A stretch of DNA of 64,000 nt from Roseobacter sp. MED193 (GTDB taxonomy: Bacteria > Pseudomonadota > Alphaproteobacteria > Rhodobacterales > Rhodobacteraceae). The stretch lies in assembly GCF_000152965.1 (NCBI RefSeq), contig NZ_CH902583.1:3663694-3727693 (forward strand). The letters are read 5' to 3'. The position numbers were made by a program, and so were the translations under genes. The notes beneath the pieces are model-generated. The model was given only the letters and a program-made list of their open reading frames with translations. It ran no database searches and had not been told where the DNA came from. Below, in pieces: positions 1 to 8,847 of the stretch (the first letter of the stretch is position 1; every line of letters starts with the position of its first letter).

Positions 1-219
1 GAAGAGCTGCGCGGCTCCGGGTTGATGCTGGGACTGAAATGCAAGGCCTTGAACATGGATGTGGTGCAGTCAGGCTATGACAACGAGGTCATAACGGTGC
101 CTGCCGCCGATAATGTGATCCGCCTTCTGCCGCCTTTGACCCTCAGTGAAGAGGACATCGCGGAGGCCATTGCCCGCTTGGACAAGGCGGCCACCCAGAT
201 AGAGCAGACGTTGGGCTGA
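1..219 (+). CDS. argD: Acetylornithine aminotransferase, C-terminal fragment
   Basis: The window opens inside this gene; about 72 C-terminal codons are present and read in frame from base 1. The opening residues EELRGSGLMLGLKC match the small-domain strand typical of class III PLP aminotransferases of the ArgD type. The enzyme transaminates N-acetylglutamate semialdehyde to N-acetylornithine in arginine synthesis, using glutamate. The next gene on the same strand, 90 bases downstream, is argF, so an argD-argF operon is the natural reading. The PLP lysine and large domain lie outside the window, so the ArgD call rests on this short tail plus the neighbour. Confidence 0.85.
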   Translation, partial: EELRGSGLMLGLKCKALNMDVVQSGYDNEVITVPAADNVIRLLPPLTLSEEDIAEAIARLDKAATQIEQTLG

Positions 220-309
220 CATTCATCTTTCCCCATATACTCCCGGGGGTACGGGGGCAGGCAGTCCCCGTCTGTTGACCGCCCTCGCACATGCAAAAAG
301 CGACATGAT

Positions 310-1236
310 ATGAACCACTTTCTTGACATCCACACAACCGACACTACTGCACTGCACGGTATCATCGATCAGGCAAAACTGATGAAACAGGCCCGCCAGG
401 GGCGCCCCAAGGGCATGCCAGACGATGAGCAGCCCCTGGCAGGCCAGATGGTGGCGCTGATTTTTGAAAAACCCTCTACCCGGACCCGCATTTCCTTTGA
501 TGTCGGGGTGCGGCAGATGGGGGGTCAGAGCATGGTTTTATCGGGCAAAGATATGCAATTGGGTCATGGCGAGACAATCGCTGATACCGCCCGGGTAATG
601 TCGCGCTATGTGGATCTGATCATGATCCGTACCTTTGACGAGGCGGTCCTGCAGGAAATGGCGGAATATGCCGATGTGCCTGTGATCAATGGTCTGACGG
701 ATCGCACCCACCCCTGCCAGATCATGGCCGATATCCAGACCTATGAGGAGCACCGTGGTTCGATTAAGGGCAAAAAGGTGGTCTGGGCTGGCGACGGCAA
801 CAATGTTTGCGCCTCCTTTCTGCACGCGGCGGCCAAGTTTGGCTTTGACCTCACCTTTACCGGGCCGGCGCAGCTTGACCCGGAAGAAGAATTTGTCGGT
901 CTTGCCCGCAAGGCTGGCTCCAAAGTGGTAATTGAGCGCGACGCCTTCAAAGCGGTGGAGGGCGCAGATCTGGTGGTTGCCGATACCTGGGTCAGCATGC
1001 ATGACAGCCAGTCCTCCAAGGAGCGGCGCCACAACATGCTTCGCCCCTATCAGGTCAATGATGAGCTGATGTCCCACGCCAAGTCCGACGCGCTGTTCAT
1101 GCATTGCCTGCCCGCTCACCGTGAAGAAGAGGTGACATCGGCAGTGATGGATGGGCCGCAGTCGGTGATCTTTGATGAAGCCGAAAACCGCTTGCACGCT
1201 CAAAAAGCCATCATGCGCTGGTGCCTGGGTGTCTAA
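310..1236 (+). CDS. argF: Ornithine carbamoyltransferase
   Basis: The 308-residue protein is the usual length for the family. It condenses ornithine with carbamoyl phosphate to give citrulline in the cytoplasm. The carbamoyl-phosphate loop STRTR is at residues 56-60, HPCQ at 134-137, the ornithine-binding DTWVSM around 225-230, and the HCLP motif with the metal- or substrate-contacting Cys at 265-268. All key residues are intact. It follows argD and is closed by a strong terminator at 1297-1332, so argD-argF is probably the whole unit here. The ATG at 310 is the first start in frame and aligns with the family's N terminus. Confidence 0.97.
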   Translation: MNHFLDIHTTDTTALHGIIDQAKLMKQARQGRPKGMPDDEQPLAGQMVALIFEKPSTRTRISFDVGVRQMGGQSMVLSGKDMQLGHGETIADTARVMSRYVDLIMIRTFDEAVLQEMAEYADVPVINGLTDRTHPCQIMADIQTYEEHRGSIKGKKVVWAGDGNNVCASFLHAAAKFGFDLTFTGPAQLDPEEEFVGLARKAGSKVVIERDAFKAVEGADLVVADTWVSMHDSQSSKERRHNMLRPYQVNDELMSHAKSDALFMHCLPAHREEEVTSAVMDGPQSVIFDEAENRLHAQKAIMRWCLGV

Positions 1237-1296
1237 CAAACCCTAATGGTCGCGCAATAGTCTGCCTTGGGACTGGTCATTTTGAAAAACTTCTGC

Positions 1297-1332
1297 AACC
1301 CTCGCGCTATCAGTTTAGCGCGAGGGTTTTCT
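1297..1332 (+). terminator. Intrinsic terminator after argF
   Basis: A perfect 13-bp stem (1297-1309 pairs with 1316-1328) with a 6-base loop ends in a T-rich run. It lies 60 bases after the argF stop and runs directly into the start region of the next gene, so that gene probably depends on readthrough or on a promoter inside this short interval. Confidence 0.9.
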
Positions 1333-1333
1333 T

Positions 1334-1927
1334 GTGAATGCGGATCGACCAAAGCAAATGGATCAGCACTGGGCACTTCTGGTTGTAGATATGCAGATGG
1401 AGATGGCGAATGCCACGGTGGCTGGGCGGCCGCGTGCGAACCCGGACGCCGAGGACAATGTGGCGCAACTTCTAGCAGCCTTTCGCGGAGCTGGTTTGCC
1501 GGTTCTGCACGTGATGCATGATGATCCGCGCCCAGAGAGCAAGTTTCGCCGCGATTTGCCCTCTGGCCAGCCGATGCCCTGCGCGAAGCCCGCTCCGGGA
1601 GAAACAGTGATCTGGAAAACGGGCTCCTCTGGCTTTGTTGACACCGGATTGGCGGAGCTGCTGCGCGCACGCAGTATAACAAATCTGGTGATTGTTGGTG
1701 GGGTTGCGGCCTTTTGCGTGAATTCAACGGCGCGCTCTGCGGCCAATCTCGGCTTTGAGATCGAAGTGGTCGAAGATGCGCTCATCGCTTTTGCCATGCC
1801 TGCGCGCAAGGGCGGTGATCTGGATGCAGAGGTGGTGCTGGAGGTGACCCTCTCCTCTTTGCAGGCAGGGTTTGGCTCCGTATTACCAACCCGTGAGGTT
1901 CTTGCGCGGCTCACCGTAGCAGCATGA
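1334..1927 (+). CDS. Cysteine hydrolase, isochorismatase-like
   Basis: This 197-residue protein belongs to the isochorismatase-like hydrolases, a Rossmann-like fold that cleaves amides or related bonds through a Cys nucleophile. The catalytic triad is visible: Asp19 in LLVVDMQ, Lys95 in IWKTGSSGF and Cys128 in AAFCVNSTAR. The substrate cannot be read from sequence; nicotinamidase and ureidoacrylate-type enzymes are the nearest relatives in this fold. Two starts are possible: GTG 1334, with GAGGG inside the upstream terminator as ribosome site, or ATG 1358 (residue 9), which has no clear ribosome site. The stop overlaps the panE start in an ATGA, so the two are co-translated. Confidence 0.85.
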   Translation: MNADRPKQMDQHWALLVVDMQMEMANATVAGRPRANPDAEDNVAQLLAAFRGAGLPVLHVMHDDPRPESKFRRDLPSGQPMPCAKPAPGETVIWKTGSSGFVDTGLAELLRARSITNLVIVGGVAAFCVNSTARSAANLGFEIEVVEDALIAFAMPARKGGDLDAEVVLEVTLSSLQAGFGSVLPTREVLARLTVAA

Positions 1928-2955
1928 GCGCACAGGGCGGGAAATCACTGCGTATTGTGATTGCCGGTGCTGGTTCTATTGGATGTTTTTGTGGTGGGCT
2001 TTGGGCTGCCGCTGGACATACTGTCATTCTGCTGGGGCGAGGGCCTGTCCTGGCACCAATCGCACAACGTGGTTTGCTGCTGACGGATTACGCCGGGCTG
2101 CATCAGCGAATTGAGGCGCGGCAGCTGCGATGTAGCGAAGACCCCGCGGTTCTGGCCGAGGCAGATCTGGTGGTTGTTGCGGTCAAGTCAAACGGCACCG
2201 CCGCGATGGGACATTTGATCGCGCAATTTGCGCCCCCGGATGCGCCGGTGCTCAGTTTTCAAAATGCGATGAGCAATGCGGCTTTGTTGCTTCAGATGTT
2301 GCCAGGGCGGGATGTGCGCGCTGCAATGGTGCCCTTTAACGTGGTGCCGATTGAAGCACCAGAATCTAAGGGGCCCGTGTCGGCTGGCTATCATCGGGCC
2401 TCCTCCGGCAAGATCCTGATCGCCGAAGGGGGAGGGCATTGGGGCAGGTTTCTTTCTGTGGCTGGCCTTCCAATAGGTGAAACCCCAGACATAGAGGGGG
2501 TGCAATGGGGCAAGCTGCTGATCAATCTTAACAATGCCCTGAACGCTCTGTCTGGTATTCCCCTGACGGCACAGTTGCAAAGCCGCCACTGGCGACGGTT
2601 GATGGCTGATCAGATGGCCGAGGCCCTGAGGGTGATGAAGGCTGCCGGTTTGAAACCTATCTCCACAACCCCGCTGCCTGTCTGGATGACGCCGCATATC
2701 CTGCGCCTGCCGGATTGGGCCTTTACCCGGATCGCCGCACAGATGCTGACGATCGACCCCACTGCGCGCAGTTCAATGGCGCAGGACCTGATGCTGGGCC
2801 GGATTACCGAAGTGGACGCCCTGCAGGGCGAGATCCAGCGACTGGGCCTTGCGCATGGCGTACAAACGCCGATCTGCGATTTGGTTATACAGTTGATCCG
2901 GCAGGCAGAAATGAAAAAGGCCGGACTGCCAAAAATGCAGCCCGGCCAATTCTAG
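1924..2955 (+). CDS. panE: 2-dehydropantoate 2-reductase family protein
   Basis: The 343-residue protein has the ketopantoate reductase layout: an N-terminal NADPH-binding Rossmann domain with GAGSIG at residues 15-20 and a C-terminal helical domain. The likely catalytic Lys197 sits in WGKLLINLNNALNALSG. The classic enzyme reduces ketopantoate to pantoate for pantothenate and CoA synthesis. The family also contains paralogues of unknown substrate, and no other pantothenate gene lies nearby, so the exact role is an inference. It overlaps the hydrolase upstream by four bases. Its last codons also encode the hairpin that terminates the convergent pit gene. Confidence 0.85.
   Translation: MSAQGGKSLRIVIAGAGSIGCFCGGLWAAAGHTVILLGRGPVLAPIAQRGLLLTDYAGLHQRIEARQLRCSEDPAVLAEADLVVVAVKSNGTAAMGHLIAQFAPPDAPVLSFQNAMSNAALLLQMLPGRDVRAAMVPFNVVPIEAPESKGPVSAGYHRASSGKILIAEGGGHWGRFLSVAGLPIGETPDIEGVQWGKLLINLNNALNALSGIPLTAQLQSRHWRRLMADQMAEALRVMKAAGLKPISTTPLPVWMTPHILRLPDWAFTRIAAQMLTIDPTARSSMAQDLMLGRITEVDALQGEIQRLGLAHGVQTPICDLVIQLIRQAEMKKAGLPKMQPGQF
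2914..2947 (-). terminator. Terminator of pit embedded in the panE coding end
   Basis: Read on the minus strand, an 11-bp stem with one mismatch (2937-2947 with 2919-2929) and a 7-base loop is followed by five T. It begins 33 bases past the pit stop. The whole structure lies inside the last codons of the convergent panE gene, so one sequence serves as both code and terminator. On the plus strand no T run follows. Confidence 0.75.
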
Positions 2956-2979
2956 TTACTGTCTTTTGTGAGCGGTAGA

Positions 2980-4464
2980 TCAATGTGTGAAGCTTGCCAG
3001 TAGCAGATAGATGCCGCCAGATAGCAGGGCAGCAGCGGGTACTGTGATGACCCAGGCAGCTGCAATTGTCATAAAGTGGCTGCGCCGCACCAGCTTGCGA
3101 CGGCGGCGCTCTTCTGGGGCGATGCGCTTTTCTTCGGGGCGCTCGACCGCAAACTTTCGGGTGCGGCGCTCATGGTGCCATTCGCGGAAGAATCCAACCC
3201 CAAAGACCGCACCAACCGCGATATGGGTTGAGGAGACAGGCAGGCCAAGCCAGCTTGCGACAATCACCGTGATCGCAGCCGAGAGTGACACGCAATAGGC
3301 CCGCATCGGGTTCAGTTTGGTGATCTGGCTGCCCACCATCCGGATCAGTTTTGGACCAAAGAGGAAGAGGCCAAAGGAAATCCCAAAGGCGCCAATCACC
3401 ATGACCCAGGATGGGATGGCCACCTTGGAGGCAAAATCGCCAAATTCACTGGCATGCACGATGGCGGCAAGCGGACCAACTGCATTTGCCACATCATTGG
3501 CGCCATGGGCAAAGGAGAGCAAAGCGGCCGAAATCACCAGGGGGATACGGAACAGAACCTTCAGTGATTTATTGCGGTTTTCCATACCCTCAGACTGGCG
3601 CTTGATCAGCGGCGCAGTAATCACATAGGCGAGGGCACCCATCATTGCCCCGATCAAAAGGGCGGTTTGCAGGTCGATCTTGATGATGCGTTTGAGGCCT
3701 TTAAGCGCCAGATAGGCGGAAAAGGCACCGGCCATAATGCCCACCAGCACCGGCACCCAGCGCCGCGCGGCGGCAATTTTGTCGTCCTGGTAGATGATCT
3801 TTGCTTTGATCAGCGCCAGGAACAGGGCCGCGATCACCCCGCCAAGTACAGGGGAGATCACCCAGCTGGCAGCAATTTTGCTCATGGTGGCCCAGTTCAC
3901 GGCGGCAAAACCGGCAGCGGCAATGCCCGCCCCCATGACACCGCCAACCACCGAGTGGGTGGTCGAGACCGGTGCACCAATCCAGGTGGCCAGGTTAACC
4001 CAAAGCGCCGAGGAAATCAGCGCTGCCATCATGGCCCAGATAAACACTTCCGATGTTGCAACCACAGTTGGGTCAATGATGCCCTTAGAAATGGTCGAGA
4101 CCACATCTCCGCCCGCCAAGAGCGCGCCTGCGCTTTCAAAAACGGCTGCTATGACGATGGCACCGCCCATTGTCAGCGCGTTAGCCCCAACCGAAGGGCC
4201 CATGTTGTTGGCTACATCATTGGCGCCGATATTGATCGCCATGTAGGCGCCAAAGACCGCAGCCGCCACCACAACAAGATTGGCTTGGCTGCCGCCAAAG
4301 AACATCGCAGCCCCAAGGCCGGCCAGAACCATGAAGACCAGGGCGATGCCTGGCGCGATCATGGGGCGGGCAACATATTGGGTCGCGGTTTCTAGGTGCG
4401 AAAATCGATGCAGGTCTCGATCAAGCGTATCGTGGTGGTTGGCGTCGTTTGGGGGGGTGCTCAC
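2980..4464 (-). CDS. pit: Inorganic phosphate transporter, PiT family
   Basis: The 494-residue inner-membrane protein carries both halves of the duplicated PiT signature: GANDVANN at residues 80-87 and HGANDVANAVGP in the C-terminal half. About ten to twelve hydrophobic segments are interrupted by a charged cytoplasmic stretch near residues 275-305. The first 30 residues are hydrophilic, an N-terminal extension. PiT proteins are low-affinity symporters of (metal-)phosphate driven by the proton or sodium gradient. Three phased PhoB half-sites sit about 70-95 bases upstream of the start, which suggests control by phosphate supply. A Nudix gene lies upstream on the same strand, but the 92-base gap with its own operator argues for a separate promoter. 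Confidence 0.93.
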   Translation of the reverse strand: MSTPPNDANHHDTLDRDLHRFSHLETATQYVARPMIAPGIALVFMVLAGLGAAMFFGGSQANLVVVAAAVFGAYMAINIGANDVANNMGPSVGANALTMGGAIVIAAVFESAGALLAGGDVVSTISKGIIDPTVVATSEVFIWAMMAALISSALWVNLATWIGAPVSTTHSVVGGVMGAGIAAAGFAAVNWATMSKIAASWVISPVLGGVIAALFLALIKAKIIYQDDKIAAARRWVPVLVGIMAGAFSAYLALKGLKRIIKIDLQTALLIGAMMGALAYVITAPLIKRQSEGMENRNKSLKVLFRIPLVISAALLSFAHGANDVANAVGPLAAIVHASEFGDFASKVAIPSWVMVIGAFGISFGLFLFGPKLIRMVGSQITKLNPMRAYCVSLSAAITVIVASWLGLPVSSTHIAVGAVFGVGFFREWHHERRTRKFAVERPEEKRIAPEERRRRKLVRRSHFMTIAAAWVITVPAAALLSGGIYLLLASFTH

Positions 4465-4531
4465 GGTGGTCGTCCCTTTGGCAGGCAGTTTGAGCAGCCA
4501 CTAAGTGAGCGCGCCTCATGTGGCAAGCGTG

Positions 4532-4560
4532 CTGTCATAAAACTGTTACGTGATTGTCAC
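4532..4560. promoter_or_regulatory. Pho box: three PhoB half-sites in 11-bp phase
   Basis: Plus-strand half-sites are CTGTCAT (4532-4538), CTGTTAC (4543-4549) and TTGTCAC (4554-4560), each separated by four bases, giving an exact 11-bp period. The first is a perfect match to the known PhoB half-site CTGTCAT and the others differ at one or two positions. The array lies 68 bases upstream of pit, with its third repeat covering the stop codon of the Nudix gene. The repeats point away from pit, unlike typical activated promoters; repression is therefore possible. Confidence 0.75.
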
Positions 4561-5015
4561 AATTGACGCAGCAGATCCTGCAACTCAGGTTCACGCACCA
4601 TATTAGCCGCCTCTTGGGCTGGAAACCACTTTCGCTGTCGCTGATGGGCCTCTGGGTAGCTGTCTGACAGTTCGATGTTGTCGATTGTATAGACGAAGGT
4701 CTGAACCGGGACCGGCAGGCCAGTTTTCAGCTCTTTTTCGTAGCAGAAGGCGCCAATGGGATCGCCTTCCACACGGCCGTTTTGCACTCCGGCCTCTTCC
4801 CAGGCTTCCTGCAGAGCGGATTCACCGCCATCCTTGCCCTTGATCGGCCAGCCCTTGGGAATGATCCAGCGGCCGGTGCCGCGGCTGGTAATCATCAGGA
4901 CTTCCTTTTTTCCGGTGGTGGTTCGGTGGCACAGGGCTGCAACCTGGACGCGTTTGGGGCGAAACAGAATGGGCTTGATCATTTCTTCCCAAGCCTGGGC
5001 GATAATGTTGCTCAT
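4557..5015 (-). CDS. Nudix hydrolase
   Basis: The protein is 152 residues from ATG 5015. It contains a Nudix box spread over GGESALQEAWEEAGV, with the REUXEE-type acidic residues that bind Mg or Mn (the Arg of the consensus is Gln-Glu-Ala here). The preceding GRWIIPKGWPIKG strand is typical of the diadenosine and diphosphoinositol polyphosphate hydrolase branch. It probably cleaves a nucleoside-diphosphate-type linkage; the substrate is not determinable. An in-frame GTG at 5051 would add 12 residues. The ATG at 5015 is preferred because AAGG lies nine bases before it. Its position upstream of pit, sharing the Pho box, hints at a phosphate-related role. Confidence 0.85.
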   Translation of the reverse strand: MSNIIAQAWEEMIKPILFRPKRVQVAALCHRTTTGKKEVLMITSRGTGRWIIPKGWPIKGKDGGESALQEAWEEAGVQNGRVEGDPIGAFCYEKELKTGLPVPVQTFVYTIDNIELSDSYPEAHQRQRKWFPAQEAANMVREPELQDLLRQL

Positions 5016-5324
5016 TGCGAACTGCCTTAACTGTATTTTTTTGGCAGCCACACATCAGAACTTGTGCAATCCGTCGCTGCATTTTTCTTATTGGCCTTTA
5101 AAATAGGGGCTTGTGGATAAAGTACAACCCTTCTGTGGGCCTTCTGTTGGTCAAAAGTACACTCAAATTGCATCTTATGGGGCCCGGTCGCGCTGTAAGT
5201 AGAACGCATTTGATTGCTTTTTGCTGGGGTATCAGGGGATTGAGACGGGGTTTTGAAGCACTGTGTTGACACCGCCTGGGCGCGAGGGCTCAGTGATTAA
5301 ACTTGATTATGGAATGGGCAAAAG
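5016..5324. other. Intergenic gap without clear features
   Basis: This 309-base interval separates the divergent Nudix and SDR genes and must hold both promoters. A TTGACA occurs at 5266-5271, but no convincing -10 element stands 16-18 bases after it. An open frame of about 80 codons on the minus strand lacks any recognisable domain or ribosome site and is not called. The sequence is somewhat richer in A and T near the Nudix start. Confidence 0.5.
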
Positions 5325-6074
5325 ATGAAAACAGCACTTATTACAGGCGCAGCGCGTGGAATTGGCCTGGCCACAGCACGAGGGCTGCAAGAGGCAGGTT
5401 GGCAGGTGGCGCTGATCGACCGGGACGGGGCCGAGCTGGAAAAGGCCGCAGGCCAGTTACCAGATTCTCTGGTGATTGAGGGGGATGTCTCGCAATCACA
5501 GGATGTGACTGCTGCGGTTGCGAAGGTCACGGAGCAATTTGGCCGCTTGGACGGTCTGGTTAACAATGCAGGTGTGGCGGATTTTGGTCCGATCCGGGAA
5601 ACGACATTTGATCGCTGGCGTCGGGTAATGGAGACCAATTTGGACGGCCCCTTTCTTATGACCCAGGCCTTTACCGAGTTGTTGGCGGCGCAAGGGGGCG
5701 GCGCGGTGGTGAATATCACCTCAATTTCCGGCCTGCGCGCCAGTACCCTGCGGGTGGCCTATGGAACATCTAAGGCCGCTCTTGCGCATCTAACCCTGCA
5801 GCAGGCGGTTGAACTGGGAGAGTTGGGCATTCGTGTCAACGGCGTGGCACCAGGACCCGTTGCGACTAAATTGGCGATGGCGGTCCATAGTCCAGAAATC
5901 ATCTCTGCCTACCACGACGCGCTGCCACTTAACCGTTATGGGACAGAGGATGAAATTGCGGCAGCAATCAATTTCCTTCTCTCGGATAAGGCGAGCTTTA
6001 TCACTGGCCAGATCCTAGCAGCAGACGGCGGCTTTGAGGCGACGGGAATTGGTCTTCCAGCTCTGCGATCCTGA
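5325..6074 (+). CDS. Short-chain dehydrogenase/reductase
   Basis: The 249-residue protein is a classical SDR. The cofactor motif TGAARGIG is at residues 7-14, NNAG at 80-83, the catalytic Ser in the ITSISG strand near 133-135, and YGTSK at 146-150. Asp32-Arg33 after the second strand favours NAD over NADP. The C-terminal ITGQILAADGG segment is standard. The family reduces or oxidises alcohols, ketones and sugars; the substrate cannot be inferred. It stands alone between a divergent Nudix gene and the convergent hrpB, so context gives no help. Confidence 0.88.
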   Translation: MKTALITGAARGIGLATARGLQEAGWQVALIDRDGAELEKAAGQLPDSLVIEGDVSQSQDVTAAVAKVTEQFGRLDGLVNNAGVADFGPIRETTFDRWRRVMETNLDGPFLMTQAFTELLAAQGGGAVVNITSISGLRASTLRVAYGTSKAALAHLTLQQAVELGELGIRVNGVAPGPVATKLAMAVHSPEIISAYHDALPLNRYGTEDEIAAAINFLLSDKASFITGQILAADGGFEATGIGLPALRS

Positions 6075-6113
6075 GGCGATACACCTTGTAACGGCTGAGC
6101 GCCCTCTTGGCGC

Positions 6114-6132
6114 GAGGGGGCAACGCCCCCTC
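6114..6132. terminator. GC-rich hairpin between convergent SDR and hrpB
   Basis: GAGGGGGC (6114-6121) pairs perfectly with GCCCCCTC (6125-6132) around a three-base loop. It sits in the 92-base gap between two convergent genes, the right place for a shared terminator, but neither strand has a T run after it. It may act with Rho or only as an mRNA end barrier. Confidence 0.45.
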
Positions 6133-6166
6133 AACTGGCAATGCATGTGCCAAAGCAGGGCGCGTG

Positions 6167-8656
6167 TTAGCGGCGTTTTTTTGCCCGCAGTGTTGGGTCT
6201 TCTTGTGTCGGATCCTCCGGCCAGGGATGCCGGGGATACTGTGCGCGCATATCTTTGCGCACGTCCGCGTAGGAGCCCGACCAGAACCCTGGCAGATCGC
6301 GGGTGATCTGGATGGGACGCTGTGCTGGTGACAAAAGGGTAATCTTGAGGGGCACGCCGCCAACACTCGGGTGACGAATGACACCAAAGAGCTCTTGCAG
6401 GCGGACCGAAATTTCGGGGGCTTCTGGACTATAAGTGATTGGAATTTTGCGTCCCAGCGGGGTTGTGAAACTGCCTGGTGCTTCCCGGTCGAGCAGCTGG
6501 GTTTGGTCCCAACTGAGCGCGCCGCGCAGGGCGGGCAACAGGCCAAACTGCTTCCAGCCAGAGGCCGATTTGACTCCACCAAGCATCGGCAAGAGCCAGT
6601 CTTCTAAACGTTCCTGCAAGCCTTGAGTTGAAAAATCGGGGAGGTCAAACCCATCTGCGCGCAGCAATTCTACCCGTGCCGCCAGCCGCGCCGCTGCCCC
6701 GTCAAGACGCAATCCGAGTTCGCGCACCCCGTCGAGCATGGCCTCGGCGATCTGGTCGTCAGGCGCGTCCTTCCAGATACGGTCCTCAAGGATAATGGCG
6801 CCCAGGCATTCTTGCTGACGGGCGATCACACGGCGCTCGCGCTTGGACCAATGGCATGTGTTCTGCCAGGTGATTTGATTGGCAAAGAGATCGCGTATTT
6901 CACCCTGGCTGATCTGGGTCGCCATGCGGATGCGGGCCTCCCGCGGGTTTCCATCCGTGTCCAGCGCAACAATGAAGGGGGCTGAGGCCAGCGGGTCACT
7001 TGCATCAAGCAGTACTCCTTTCCCCCCTGAGAGCACATAGCGCGGCTGATCCTCCTTGCGGCGTTGGCCGATACGGTCGGGGTAGGCCAATGCCGCCATT
7101 CCGGCGGCGGAGAGCTGGGCGGAGGGCGTCTGTGTGGTGCCTCCTTGTTTTCGCAATCGTTTTGTCTCACTTCGTATGCGATCCAACACAGGATAAGAAA
7201 GCTGATAGGGGCGCTTGCGCTGAAATCCTTTGGCGTCTTTCAGGGCCTCCAGGCGCAGGGTCAGATCTGTCGGCGCACCGCGCAGCGGATCGCGCTCTGC
7301 CAAGAGGGCTGCCAACTCGGCGGCTTTGGGTCCTGCCGAGAGAAGCATATGACCAAGACGCGGGTGCAGGGGCAATTTGGCCAGCGCTTTGCCATGTTTG
7401 GTCATCTGATCGCGCTTATCCAGAGCTCCTAGCATCTGAAGTAATTTGCCGGCCTCGGCCATGGTGCCACTGGGGGGTGGGGTGAGAAAGGCCAGATCCC
7501 TGGCCTCCCCTCCCCAGAGCGCCAGCTCCAGTGCCAGTCCGGTGAGGTCAGCGGAGGCGATCTCAGGCGGGGGGAAAGCTGCCAGCGCGCCTTCTTCGCC
7601 TTTGGTCCAAAGGCGGTAGGCAGTGCCGGGCGCTACACGTCCAGCGCGGCCCTGCCGCTGGATGGCCTCGGCGCGGGTGACTTTTTCGGTGACGAGCCGT
7701 GACATGCCAGATCCAGGATCAAATCGGGCGCGTCGGGCCTGTCCCATATCAACCACCACGCGGATATCTTGAATGGTGAGCGAGGTTTCTGCAATCGAGG
7801 TGGCCAGTACAATCTTGCGCCCCGTCGAGGCTGGGCGGATGGCGGCCTGCTGGTCTTTGAAGGGGAGGGCGCCAAACAGCGGCTGAATCAGGCAGTCCCC
7901 GGGCAGGCGTTTTTCCAGGTTTTGCGCGGCGCGGCGGATTTCGCCCTCACCGGGTAAAAACACCAAGATGCCGCCACCCATCTGCGCGCCCTGCGTCGTG
8001 TTTCGGCTGTCCCTCTCTGCCCTCACGACAAGATCGCAAAGCGCATCCAATCGGCGGGCCTGTGGTCCCAGGGGGCGTTCCAGCCACTGGGTTTCCACCG
8101 GGAAGCTGCGCCCCTCGGAGGTGACAAGCGGCGCCTGCATCAGGGCGGCCACAGGGGCCGCATCCAGCGTGGCGGACATGGCCACAAGGATCAGGTCGTC
8201 GCGCAAAGCTTCGGCCACTTCGAGGCAGAGCGCCAGGCCAAGATCTGCGTTGAGTGAGCGTTCGTGGAATTCGTCAAAAATCACGGCGCCGACGCCGGGC
8301 AGATCCGGGTCCGATTGCAGCATCCGGGTGAGGATGCCCTCGGTTACCACTTCGATTCGCGTTGATTTGCTGGTCTTTGCTTCGCCGCGAATGCGGTAGC
8401 CCACGGTTTGGCCCACCGGTTCGCCCAGAGTTTCCGCCATGCGTTCCGCCGCAGCACGCGCAGCCAGGCGGCGGGGTTCCAACATCACGATGCGCTGGGT
8501 GGTCAAGCTGGCTGTGAGCATGGCCAGCGGAACTTTGGTGGTCTTGCCGGCACCAGGAGGGGCCTGCAGAACAGCGCGGCCTTTGTCATGCAAGACAGCA
8601 ATCAGCTCCGGTAGGGCGTCATCAATCGGGAGGCGTGGCATGGCGGATTTTGTCAT
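6167..8656 (-). CDS. hrpB: ATP-dependent RNA helicase HrpB
   Basis: The protein is about 829 residues, the usual length of HrpB. It is a DEAH/RHA-type superfamily 2 helicase: Walker A APPGAGKTT near residues 32-40, Walker B DEFH at 128-131, motif III SAT near 161-163, and motif VI QRQGRAGRVAPG further on. The C-terminal HrpB-specific domain includes the conserved LSWDQTQLLDREAPGSF region. The start at ATG 8656 (MTKSAMPRLPIDD) matches family N termini; an upstream in-frame start would add 29 residues with no family similarity. HrpB's cellular role is poorly defined outside mRNA processing in some bacteria. It is divergent from meaB. Confidence 0.93.
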   Translation of the reverse strand: MTKSAMPRLPIDDALPELIAVLHDKGRAVLQAPPGAGKTTKVPLAMLTASLTTQRIVMLEPRRLAARAAAERMAETLGEPVGQTVGYRIRGEAKTSKSTRIEVVTEGILTRMLQSDPDLPGVGAVIFDEFHERSLNADLGLALCLEVAEALRDDLILVAMSATLDAAPVAALMQAPLVTSEGRSFPVETQWLERPLGPQARRLDALCDLVVRAERDSRNTTQGAQMGGGILVFLPGEGEIRRAAQNLEKRLPGDCLIQPLFGALPFKDQQAAIRPASTGRKIVLATSIAETSLTIQDIRVVVDMGQARRARFDPGSGMSRLVTEKVTRAEAIQRQGRAGRVAPGTAYRLWTKGEEGALAAFPPPEIASADLTGLALELALWGGEARDLAFLTPPPSGTMAEAGKLLQMLGALDKRDQMTKHGKALAKLPLHPRLGHMLLSAGPKAAELAALLAERDPLRGAPTDLTLRLEALKDAKGFQRKRPYQLSYPVLDRIRSETKRLRKQGGTTQTPSAQLSAAGMAALAYPDRIGQRRKEDQPRYVLSGGKGVLLDASDPLASAPFIVALDTDGNPREARIRMATQISQGEIRDLFANQITWQNTCHWSKRERRVIARQQECLGAIILEDRIWKDAPDDQIAEAMLDGVRELGLRLDGAAARLAARVELLRADGFDLPDFSTQGLQERLEDWLLPMLGGVKSASGWKQFGLLPALRGALSWDQTQLLDREAPGSFTTPLGRKIPITYSPEAPEISVRLQELFGVIRHPSVGGVPLKITLLSPAQRPIQITRDLPGFWSGSYADVRKDMRAQYPRHPWPEDPTQEDPTLRAKKRR

Positions 8657-8847
8657 GGATTGCTTATCGCCAAAGCGCGGGTCAGCGTCCAGTACCCTGC
8701 GGCCTCGCGAGAGTGCCGCCGTGCATGAGGCCGTGCCCTGCAAGAGGAACTAACGCGCCCTGCGGCAGCTTCGCACTGGACAAGCTGTTGCGGGCTGCGT
8801 CAATTAGGGCGGAAATTTTGCGAGCTGTTCAGAACTGGAGACCGGGC

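Noticed and set aside
5027-5272. Minus-strand frame of 81 codons in the Nudix-SDR gap
   Set aside because: No ribosome site, no domain and composition unlike the neighbours.
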